A program made the translations under genes and the position numbers. Below, one piece after another: positions 9,317 through 14,496 of a stretch of 14,496 bases of DNA (position 1 is the stretch's first letter; each line of letters starts with the position of its first letter). The notes beneath the pieces were generated by a model. It was given only the letters and a program-made list of their open reading frames with translations. It was not told where the DNA came from and did no database searches. Source of the DNA: Erwinia sp. (GTDB lineage Bacteria; Pseudomonadota; Gammaproteobacteria; Enterobacterales; Enterobacteriaceae); NCBI GenBank assembly GCA_003512805.1, contig DOOK01000236.1:1-14496 (forward strand), read 5' to 3'.

Positions 9317-9337
9317 ACCCGCAGTGCGGGTTATTTT
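9317..9337 (+). terminator. Intrinsic-terminator-like hairpin with no gene upstream
   Basis: ACCCGC (9317-9322), a 3-nt loop and GCGGGT (9326-9331) are followed by TATTTTT. This is a compact G/C-rich stem plus T-run in plus-strand orientation. The nearest annotated plus-strand gene ends at 8660. It may end a short untranslated transcript starting in 9215-9316, or be a leftover of deleted sequence. Confidence 0.5.
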
Positions 9338-9571
9338 TACTCGTCGAGTGAACGAAACAGGCAGGGCTGACAGGGATGTTGCGAAAGTATATGAGCGCAC
9401 CGTAAGGCGATTGCGATTCCGTCTATAGCGGATTCAGCCTGTGCCGGTGGCTTAGAATAAGTTTAATGCGATTAATGCATTTTCTCGCCGGGCCGTATAT
9501 TGCTGGCGGAGCAGCACTGTTTAACCGGGGAGGAATGCCAGGCCAATTTGTTCACCTAATAGGAACTGAGC
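9338..9571. other. Non-coding stretch between the terminator-like hairpin and the tandem repeat
   Basis: I see no gene that I can defend here. An open frame from ATG 9466 runs into and through the 9-bp repeat and ends at 9711. It lacks a Shine-Dalgarno sequence, resembles nothing I know, and overlaps the 3' end of the opposite gene. It may be a decayed ORF. Confidence 0.4.
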
Positions 9572-9655
9572 GACCAGACAGAACAGACAGAACAGACAGA
9601 ACAGACAGAACAGACAGAACAGACAGAACAGACAGAACAGACAGAACAGACAGAA
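9572..9655 (+). repeat. Tandem repeat, nine copies of a 9-bp unit
   Basis: The unit GAACAGACA occurs eight times perfectly in a row (9581-9652). One copy with a single mismatch (GACCAGACA, 9572-9580) precedes it and three bases of a further copy follow. On the plus strand in the frame starting at ATG 9466, each unit encodes Arg-Thr-Asp, so gain or loss of units keeps the frame. Perfect identity implies recent slippage or expansion. It ends 10 bp before the stop codon of the minus-strand Imm42-like gene, so it lies in that gene's 3' untranslated region. Confidence 0.98.
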
Positions 9656-9664
9656 TAATATGGA

Positions 9665-10216
9665 TCAACGTGAAAGAGAGGAATAGTAATCCTGTATCCT
9701 CTGTAAAATAGCGCTGAGTTCACTTTTCGGCAGGCATGCTTCAGCCACGGTCAGTTTCCTTTCAGCCACCCATTCATAGCGGTCACCCTGCTCTTTAGGT
9801 ACAAGGCGCTGCGTTTTAGCCGCCAGCACTCTGACCATCAGACCATCGGAGACGGCAAACACAGACACGCCGCTTTCTGAAATATTTTCTGTTTCTGCGC
9901 GGTAAAGGTTACTGCCTTCCGGGTATTCTTCTTCTGCCCTACTTTCCGGCCAGGTCAGGCTGTATAAAGAGTTGAAGGCTTCAGGCGCGGGCATCGCGTA
10001 AACATCCGCATTTAGCGACGGCGTAGAAAGAGCATGGGCGGGATCCAGCAGTGTATTGACGTCCACGCAAAGCGTCGCCGTTCTTACATCCTGCGGAAAA
10101 AAATTGCCGTTAATGCTGTAATAAAAAAAGCCGTTATAAAAAGCGGTGTCCGGAGGGTTCCAGTCAGGAATACATTCAACAAAAATCGCAAAGCGATAAG
10201 GGTCGCCAAAAAACAT
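9665..10216 (-). CDS. Imm42-type immunity protein, orphan
   Basis: 183 residues, acidic, no signal peptide or membrane segment. The start FFGDPYRFAIFVE, then DWNPPDTAFYNGFFYYSING, an internal EAFNSLYSLTWP, and the C-terminal half (SVFAVSDGLMVRVLAAKTQRLV, followed by YEW and ILQRIQDYYSSL) fit, from memory, the immunity 42 family of polymorphic toxin systems. Members neutralise a cognate toxin tip in the cytoplasm; the partner cannot be named. No toxin gene is adjacent, so it is an orphan, either a relic or protection against neighbours. The start ATG at 10216 is preferred over a GTG at 10225 because AGGTG sits about 8 nt upstream and the family begins with M-x-FGDP. The terminator of the upstream outer-membrane gene separates the two. 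Confidence 0.75.
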   Translation of the reverse strand: MFFGDPYRFAIFVECIPDWNPPDTAFYNGFFYYSINGNFFPQDVRTATLCVDVNTLLDPAHALSTPSLNADVYAMPAPEAFNSLYSLTWPESRAEEEYPEGSNLYRAETENISESGVSVFAVSDGLMVRVLAAKTQRLVPKEQGDRYEWVAERKLTVAEACLPKSELSAILQRIQDYYSSLSR

Positions 10217-10266
10217 CTGTTTCACCTGCTCTTAAATAAATCCGTTTTATTACAGTGCTCTTTTTC

Positions 10267-10297
10267 GCAAAAAAAATCCCGACCTTAGCCGGGATTC
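10267..10297 (-). terminator. Rho-independent terminator of the Ail/Lom-like gene
   Basis: On the minus strand AATCCCG (10296-10290) and CGGGATT (10281-10275) form a 7-bp stem with an 8-nt loop, followed by an uninterrupted run of T (A-run 10269-10276 on the plus strand). It lies 15 bp after the stop of the outer-membrane gene, a textbook intrinsic terminator. Confidence 0.9.
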
Positions 10298-10310
10298 ATG
10301 CAGAACCAAA

Positions 10311-10874
10311 TCAGAAGCGATAGCCAAGGCCGATATTAAAACCGTTTATCGCAACGTCATCACTAAATTTAACGCGGGTGCCTTCATAACCAATATTAAC
10401 GGCCAAAGACTCTGTCGGGTTAATGACCACGCCCGCGCCATAAGCAAACGACGTTTTGCTTTCGCTGTATTCTTCTGAAAATTCCTGAAAGTACGTCGTT
10501 TTATCGTCCACTTTGGTATGCGCCATACCGGCCAGCGCGTAAAGGCTGACATAGTCATTGATACGGTACGCAGGGCCAGCCATAAAAGAGTAATATTTTA
10601 CGTCTATCTTGCCTTTATACCAATCGTCCTCATCAAACCCGTCACTCCCTTCAGAATAGCTGTCGTCGCCCTTCATATAGCTGAAAGAACCTATTAAGCT
10701 GACGGGTGAATCCCATTCATAGCGGTACTGAACGTTAACGCCACGGATATTTTTAAAATCTTCAACCTTGCTCTGTGCATAGCCAATTGACACGGTATGA
10801 TTATCAGCCATTACGCCGGTACTGATAAACAGGCCGCTGCAAAGCAGCGCTAATGCGGTAACTTTTACTTTCAT
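10311..10874 (-). CDS. Ail/Lom/OmpX-family outer membrane beta-barrel protein
   Basis: 187 residues with a Sec signal peptide (basic MKVK, hydrophobic core, predicted cleavage after VMA at residue 23) and a mature part showing alternating amphipathic beta-strands, ending in the aromatic signature GLGYRF recognised by the BAM complex. Family marks: SIGYAQSKVED, VQYRYEW, GSFSYM, FMAGPAYRINDYVSLYALAG and FAYGAGVVINPTESLAVNIGYEG, matching OmpX/Ail order. The surface loop after GSFSYM is very acidic (DDSYSEGSDGFDEDDWYKG). Family members give adhesion, invasion or serum resistance; here the role is unknown. AAGGAA precedes the ATG. It has its own promoter candidate and terminator, so it is monocistronic. 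The gene is richer in A/T than the core half, which suggests acquisition. Confidence 0.92.
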   Translation of the reverse strand: MKVKVTALALLCSGLFISTGVMADNHTVSIGYAQSKVEDFKNIRGVNVQYRYEWDSPVSLIGSFSYMKGDDSYSEGSDGFDEDDWYKGKIDVKYYSFMAGPAYRINDYVSLYALAGMAHTKVDDKTTYFQEFSEEYSESKTSFAYGAGVVINPTESLAVNIGYEGTRVKFSDDVAINGFNIGLGYRF

Positions 10875-10925
10875 CTTTAATTCCTTTTTTTACTGAGCTG
10901 ATTTAACCCCTTTATTTCGCGAGGG

Positions 10926-10955
10926 ATTATGCTGTTTGTAGTGTCGACACGTCAT
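10926..10955 (-). promoter_or_regulatory. Candidate promoter of the Ail/Lom-like gene
   Basis: On the minus strand CATAAT (10931-10926, five of six matches to TATAAT) is preceded after 18 bp by ATGACG (10955-10950, four of six matches to TTGACA). It lies about 50 bp upstream of the ATG at 10874. Confidence 0.4.
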
Positions 10956-11330
10956 CAAAAAATTATTACGTATCAGACGGGTATTGTTGAGCTATCCGGT
11001 TATTTGTATTGCGTGTTAACCAGATGGCTTTTTAATTTTCGTGCGTCATCTTCTTGCAGACAGGTAACCCTGCATCATATTCCGCGTCAGGTTTTCTTTA
11101 TCGGCTCATTGATGGCTTTTATCGTCAAAAGGCAGCATTTTTCCCATCGAGATTAAGCCGATGACCACCCGAGTATTTTCATTTAAGAGAATCTTTCGTG
11201 TTCTGCCCTCTGTTGCCATCGCATAGGCAGTGCCGTATCTACTGACGCTTAAACAGCCTTTTTGCGCGCGCCAGGCTCTTCCATATGGCCAAACAATATC
11301 ATCAATAATATTGTAACAAATTATGTGCAT

Positions 11331-11574
11331 CGCGTTTCGATGCGCACATTATGCACCTGATATAAAAAATCTCAAGAAAAAATGTAGGAAAACTTACATA
11401 AAACTTACGTTAAGATTATTTATAATGGGCGAAATGAGTATAAACATTAACCTTTTCTGAAGTGCAAAGAAGGTTGAACCGAAAGAGTAGATACTCTCTT
11501 CGGTTCAGTAGGGCGTGAAAAATAAACATAAAAAAATTATAATTCAACATTATATAAAAAATACAGAGAAATGA
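11331..11574. other. AT-rich gene-poor stretch with a leader-like element
   Basis: No ordinary gene. A consensus -10 TATAAT lies at 11421-11426 (plus). Downstream is a tiny ORF ATG 11434 to TGA 11460 encoding MSININLF, then a strong hairpin: TGAACCGAA (11475-11483) with TTCGGTTCA (11499-11507), extended inward by AGAGT/ACTCT around a short loop. No T-run follows. The A/T content rises sharply compared with the core half. Confidence 0.5.
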
Positions 11575-11673
11575 TTTTTACTGAAGCCTGCATTTCAGGT
11601 TGAAGCGGTAGGCACTGCGCCTGCAGCGGGCAAGCCAAAACTTTATGTAACCTCTAAAGAAGCATTAACTTAA
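11575..11673 (+). pseudogene. Possible C-terminal remnant of an unidentified protein
   Basis: A 32-codon open stretch without a start codon, bounded by TGA at 11572 and TAA at 11671. It encodes AFQVEAVGTAPAAGKPKLY followed by VTSKEALT. Composition and codon use look coding-like and differ from the surrounding AT-rich DNA, but I cannot name a family. It could be chance. Confidence 0.25.
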
Positions 11674-12212
11674 CTTAAGCCAAACTAAAGCACCAATAAA
11701 GGAAATCACTTTTCAAGAAAGGTCAACCGTACTTTAGTTGAATTAAGAATAAACCTGATTTACTGAGCTCAAACAGAGCGTGGGGATCGGTGACAGATGG
11801 TCTTAAGAACTTATGCCGCTTATCGCATTGCACGTCGCCAGCAGCGTACCTTTTGTCACGGCACTTCGCTCAGATTTTACGCCTGACGCCCGAATAAAGC
11901 TGCCTTACGGTTCACGCCTGTACAGAGCTGCTGCGCGATAAAATAGCCGCCGCCCCGCCCGAAGCCTGCGCCGTGTCCGGCACTGCATACGCTTTCAGGT
12001 TCGCCTTATCATTTAATCAATCTATAAAGTTGGGACGCGGCAGCATGGTTAGTTTATAAATGACCCGCACTGCACATTGCCCGCGCTGATATTTGGCTAA
12101 ATAAATAGCGCCTCACCAGGCTTTGTTATCCGGATTCTGTACCTGGCGATTTACCTGTCGGGCGGCTGCGCCAGAGCTTCCTCTTCAGGCGCACGGCGCC
12201 TGCCCTGACAAA
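11674..12212. other. Degraded intergenic stretch without an identifiable gene
   Basis: About 540 bp with no open frame of useful length and two different compositions: AT-rich to about 11780, GC-rich from about 11800 to 12000. On the minus strand near 11940-12005 a short open run encodes a coding-like stretch (NLKAYAVPDTAQASGGAA) closed by stops on both sides. This fits eroded coding sequence but is not proof. CTATAAAGTTGG at 12022-12033 recurs at 13782-13793. Confidence 0.4.
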
Positions 12213-12374
12213 GCATGCGCCACCTTACTGGAAATCATGTTATTAAGCGGCTGCACCTCAATATACTTAAGCCCAGGTTCGGGTTACGATAGAACAGGAA
12301 AGGTTATTTATCCGTACTGGAGAAGACAGCCCGGTATTATGTTGCCTTCCACTGAAATGATGGAATTTTCCTGA
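12213..12374 (+). pseudogene. Remnant of a small lipoprotein upstream of kptA
   Basis: In the frame ending at TGA 12372-12374 the translation reads CATLLEIMLLSGCTSIYLSP and continues GYDRTGKVIYPYWRRQPG. LLSGC is a perfect lipobox (cleavage before Cys, lipidated by Lgt) preceded by a hydrophobic run, as in a lipoprotein signal peptide. But no start codon with a basic N-region is present; the only in-frame ATG (12237) would leave a signal peptide of four residues. So the 5' end has been lost or a non-standard start is used. The stop codon lies in the kptA ribosome site, hinting at a former two-gene unit. Family not recognised. Confidence 0.45.
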
Positions 12375-12384
12375 GGCTATTATT

Positions 12385-12930
12385 GTGATTAAAAACAACA
12401 CGGATATAAGTAAGTTTTTGAGTTACGTTTTGCGCCATCAGCCAGAGGCCGTTGGTTTAACTTTGGACAAAAATGGATGGGCGGAGCTGACTGACCTTAT
12501 TGTTTGCGCAGAGCAACAAGGTTATTTACTTAGCGCCGCGATTATACAGGAGGTTGTTGCCAGCAGTGACAAAAAGAGATTCACTCTTTCAGAAGATGGG
12601 TTGCGCATTCGGGCAGCACAGGGGCATTCAACGCAACAGGTTGATATAGCCTATAAGGAGAAAACGCCTCCAGCTATTTTATATCACGGAACAGCCGACC
12701 GCTTTATAGAAGCCATTCGTGAGCAGGGCCTTATCCCTATGTCCCGCCAGTACGTACATCTTTCGTCTGACGAAGTTACAGCGATTCAGGTAGGAAAACG
12801 TCACGGTAAGCCTGTAGTGCTAAAGATAAAAGCTTTGGATATGTATGAAAAAGGCTTTCGTTTTTATCAGGCTGAGAACGGCGTGTGGTTATCAAACTCC
12901 ATTCCTTATGAGTTTATCCAGGAGTCATGA
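12385..12930 (+). CDS. kptA: RNA 2'-phosphotransferase KptA (Tpt1 family)
   Basis: Tpt1 enzymes transfer an internal RNA 2'-phosphate to NAD, giving ADP-ribose 1'',2''-cyclic phosphate. In eukaryotes this finishes tRNA splicing; in bacteria the natural substrate is unsettled. It has 181 residues, the family length. The catalytic tetrad is visible: Arg17-His18 (in YVLRHQP), Arg65 (KKRF) and Arg121 (SRQYVHLS). Also present are the N-terminal winged-helix lobe, LYHGT (99-103) opening the ADP-ribosyltransferase-like lobe, VGKRHGKPVVLKI and NGVWLSNSIP. It starts with GTG, chosen because CTGAGG lies 8 nt before it and the protein then begins as expected. Its A/T content is above that of the core genes and it sits among island debris, so horizontal acquisition is likely. 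All key residues remain, so it is probably functional. Confidence 0.94.
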   Translation: MIKNNTDISKFLSYVLRHQPEAVGLTLDKNGWAELTDLIVCAEQQGYLLSAAIIQEVVASSDKKRFTLSEDGLRIRAAQGHSTQQVDIAYKEKTPPAILYHGTADRFIEAIREQGLIPMSRQYVHLSSDEVTAIQVGKRHGKPVVLKIKALDMYEKGFRFYQAENGVWLSNSIPYEFIQES

Positions 12931-13457
12931 TTTTCCTGCTCGTTTCTTTTTTCTGTACCACCTGCTGGCTGCAGCGTATTTGCTCCCGCACTCAGCGGCG
13001 GTCCTGCAACAGGGCTTGCCTGTGGCCGACGAAGGGTCTGCTGGATGTGGGCTGACGAGATCCGCCAGTGACGGAACGCTGGTTGTGCATGCTAGCCCTG
13101 AACCAGGATGGGAGGCGTCGGCTGGTGAGACGGTAGCAGTGACACTCTGCTTAACCGCATGGCACCACCTGGCGCAGACAAACCACGCCTGGGCGGGCAT
13201 CAACTTTTAAGCGGAGGCCTTTTAGGCCGAAAACCGATTGGAGTTGGCCGAGTATTTGCACTGTGCCAGTATCGGCAGGGACGGCGGCCCCACCCCACAA
13301 CCCAACGCGGATGCGCACGACATAATGCAGATTATCCGTATACGGACCGCTTATTGGGGGTTAGGTGAGTTTTGCGGCTTCCCGGGACAGGTGCGGATAG
13401 TCTCCCGCATTATGTTTATGGGCGTTCAGCCAGCTACTGACTATCAGAGGAACGCCG
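12931..13457. other. GC-rich stretch without a convincing gene between kptA and the SymE-like ORF
   Basis: Several open frames cross this 527-bp stretch, but none has a recognisable protein or a good ribosome site. A 42-codon ORF begins at 12927 in an ATGA overlap with the kptA stop, yet its translation looks random. TCCGTATACGGA at 13335-13346 is a perfect 12-bp palindrome. In E. coli symE is controlled by antisense RNA SymR over its 5' end; an equivalent could lie at 13400-13540 on the minus strand, but I cannot show it. Confidence 0.4.
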
Positions 13458-13751
13458 ATGCGTGCTGCTGACCAGGCGACCATTGACCCCGCGCACTCCA
13501 CACCTGATTAAGGCAGATCGTGGCAGGGAGGTAGGGACAGCATGAACATCACCTTCACACCCCAACCGATCCCAGCGTTGTCGATCAGCGGCAACATACC
13601 AGCCGGGCCAGGTTTTATTCCTGACACGCCGTTACAGCTCACGCTCCGACCCGATGGCCTGTGGATCTCCACCGTCACCGATTCGGCCACCCGGAACGCA
13701 CTGTGTGAAGCCAGTCAGCAGCGGCGGGAATTGGGAGGATTTAGGGCTTAG
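13458..13751 (+). pseudogene. SymE-like toxin ORF, split by an in-frame stop
   Basis: The intact part is a 69-residue ORF from ATG 13542 (GGAGG 10 nt upstream). Its core PALSISGNIPAGPGFIPDTP (11-30) followed by LQLTLRPDGLWIST fits the SymE pattern (hydrophobic strand, Gly, GF, T-P, then an Ile/Leu-rich strand) of AbrB-like folds; SymE is an SOS-induced toxin in E. coli now linked to nucleic-acid binding. In the same frame, a 17-codon ORF with its own AGAGG runs from ATG 13458 to TAA 13509. Removing that stop would join the two into a SymE-sized protein of about 97 residues. So this is either a nonsense mutant of a longer protein or a short protein with an upstream ORF. The C-terminus (from about residue 45) does not look like SymE. 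Moderate certainty on family. Confidence 0.5.
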
Positions 13752-13806
13752 CAGTAATACCCTTAGCCAGTTGACCTGCGCCTATAAAGTTGGCCGGGGG
13801 TCTGTA

Positions 13807-14199
13807 TCACTCACAAAAAGATAAATTATCTATTTTCTTTATTTCTAACAGTAACTGCTTGTCCAGAGTAGTTTTATCTACTTGATTTAAAATATGACTT
13901 ATCTTTTTTAAAGAAGATAAAACACCTTTTGCTTCCTTGTGACTTAAAGATGCGATTGATGATATTAATTGCCCATCGTAATCATCTCCGGCTAGAGGAT
14001 CTTCTCGCAAGATCGATTCTGCTCTTGGTAATACATGAACTAAAAACAGATCCTGTCTTATAGCCCGAGCAATATCCCCAACATCCAACTCATCAAGCGG
14101 CGCATCTACGATACCGTTAAACCACTCATCAAGAGACGACCTGGTGTTAGGCTCATAATTACCGCCTTCCGCTATTAATAGATCCCTAAACGTTGTCAT
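13807..14199 (-). CDS. CdiI-type contact-dependent inhibition immunity protein
   Basis: 130 residues, acidic, soluble, probably all-helical. The N-terminal half, TFRDLLIAEGGNYEP, SSLDEWFNGIVDAPLDELDV, GDIARAIRQDLFL and DPLAGDDYDGQL, matches from memory a family annotated as contact-dependent growth inhibition immunity proteins (CdiI_4-like). Such proteins bind and block the toxic C-terminal domain of the adjacent CdiA or Rhs protein. Its ATG overlaps the stop of the upstream toxin frame as ATGA (14199-14196), the usual toxin-immunity coupling. The ORF is complete, in contrast to the ruined toxin. The DNA is clearly more A/T-rich than the core half, as is typical of exchanged toxin-immunity cassettes. 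Confidence 0.8.
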   Translation of the reverse strand: MTTFRDLLIAEGGNYEPNTRSSLDEWFNGIVDAPLDELDVGDIARAIRQDLFLVHVLPRAESILREDPLAGDDYDGQLISSIASLSHKEAKGVLSSLKKISHILNQVDKTTLDKQLLLEIKKIDNLSFCE

Positions 14200-14496
14200 A
14201 TGCCGTACCCTTTGATCGCCGATTCTATTTTGTTAATCGCTTCTGTTGCTCTTCCGTAAGCTGCCTGAGCTTCCGGATTATTAACATTCTTTAGCGTGTT
14301 TGCACAATTCCTTGAACCATTAAAGGTATCTTGCATCTTTTACATATGGCTCCAGTTTTCCCCACTTCCATTAGTTTTGGGAAGGGGATTGTTGTCCATA
14401 TCTTTAAGAGAACCTGTAATGTCATGATCTTTAAAAGATTTTTAATCAGGTTGTCGATTTTTCTCATGGCACTTTCTTGCTTCTGATTCAGCTTAT
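14196..14496 (-). pseudogene. Decayed 3' end of a polymorphic toxin (type 28-like C-terminal domain), continuing off the window
   Basis: Read on the minus strand from 14494 the frame gives KLNQKQESAMRKIDNLIKN, then loses frame in an A5 tract (14443-14439). One more A would restore the reading to KKSFKDHDITGSLKDMDNNP. That second frame runs to HM, meets TAA at 14342-14340, and continues KMQDTFNGSRNCANTLKNVN, then PEAQAAYGRATEAINKIESA and ends at TGA 14198-14196, overlapping the immunity start. The sequence DHDITG...NNPxPKxNGSG..WSHM..MQD followed by a helical Asn/Ala-rich end resembles, from memory, the polymorphic toxin type 28 domain, a predicted RNase. Two independent lesions make it non-functional as written. 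Whether it is the tail of a full cdiA or an orphan cassette depends on sequence past the edge. Confidence 0.7.

Noticed and set aside
9572..9655. CRISPR array suggested by regular repeats
   Set aside because: The 9-bp units are directly adjacent with no spacers and are too short for CRISPR repeats.
9466..9711. 81-codon plus-strand ORF containing the Arg-Thr-Asp repeats as a real gene
   Set aside because: No Shine-Dalgarno sequence, no recognisable domain, and it overlaps the 3' end of the well-supported minus-strand gene. Not listed as a coding region.
11106..11330. 74-codon minus-strand ORF as a gene
   Set aside because: No clear ribosome site or recognisable domain. The length is within what is expected by chance, though a remnant cannot be excluded.
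12022..12033. CTATAAAGTTGG shared with 13782-13793, taken as a direct repeat or attachment site flanking kptA
   Set aside because: A 12-base match between two places in 14.5 kb is expected by chance a few times, and the similarity does not extend convincingly.
12927..13055. Short ORF in an ATGA overlap with kptA, as a coupled partner
   Set aside because: After a hydrophobic start the translation is rich in Arg, Cys and Trp and looks random. The overlap may be coincidental.
12925..13203. 92-codon minus-strand ORF between kptA and the SymE-like ORF
   Set aside because: Low-complexity Ala/Ser/Pro/Cys composition typical of an out-of-frame GC-rich stretch. No start signals.
14439..14443. The toxin frameshift as a pure homopolymer sequencing error
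   Set aside because: Possible for this lesion alone, but the separate TAA at 14342-14340 is a substitution-type defect and cannot be explained the same way, so pseudogene status stands.

Overview
The window is a chromosomal segment of a gammaproteobacterium of the order Enterobacterales. The block cobB-nagK-lolE-lolD-lolC facing mfd is closely related, residue by residue from memory, to its Escherichia coli counterparts. An Erwiniaceae-like host (Erwinia/Pantoea group) is a guess from overall divergence and base composition.

Core half (1 to about 8760). On the minus strand lies a tightly packed operon, read lolC, lolD, lolE, nagK, cobB. Neighbouring genes overlap by 8 nt (lolC/lolD) and 1 nt (lolD/lolE), or are spaced by 1 nt (lolE/nagK) and 7 nt (nagK/cobB). 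LolCDE is the inner-membrane ABC machine that releases lipoproteins to LolA. NagK phosphorylates free GlcNAc. CobB is the sirtuin deacylase and runs off the left edge. On the plus strand, after a 247-bp divergent intergenic region, come a 69-residue SH3/KOW-like small protein of unknown role and mfd, the transcription-repair coupling factor. Two perfect hairpins follow mfd.

Accessory half (about 8760 to 14496). This is a gene-poor patchwork with fluctuating base composition: a lone GvpU-like protein, a hypermutable 9-bp tandem repeat, an orphan Imm42-type immunity protein, an Ail/Lom/OmpX-type outer membrane barrel with its own terminator, more than 1 kb of degraded AT-rich DNA, a lipoprotein remnant followed by an intact RNA 2'-phosphotransferase (kptA), a split SymE-like ORF, and an intact CdiI-type immunity gene. 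The last is translationally coupled to the decayed 3' end of a polymorphic (CDI/Rhs-type) toxin that continues past the right edge.

The accessory half reads as the wreckage of a polymorphic-toxin island inserted downstream of mfd: immunity genes survive while the toxin part is dead. The best-supported new observation is the toxin pseudogene at 14196-14496, with one -1 frameshift in an A-tract and one nonsense codon, beside an intact immunity ORF. The most speculative is that kptA serves an RNA-repair or defence role in this island. No CRISPR array, rRNA, tRNA, complete insertion sequence or integrase was seen.
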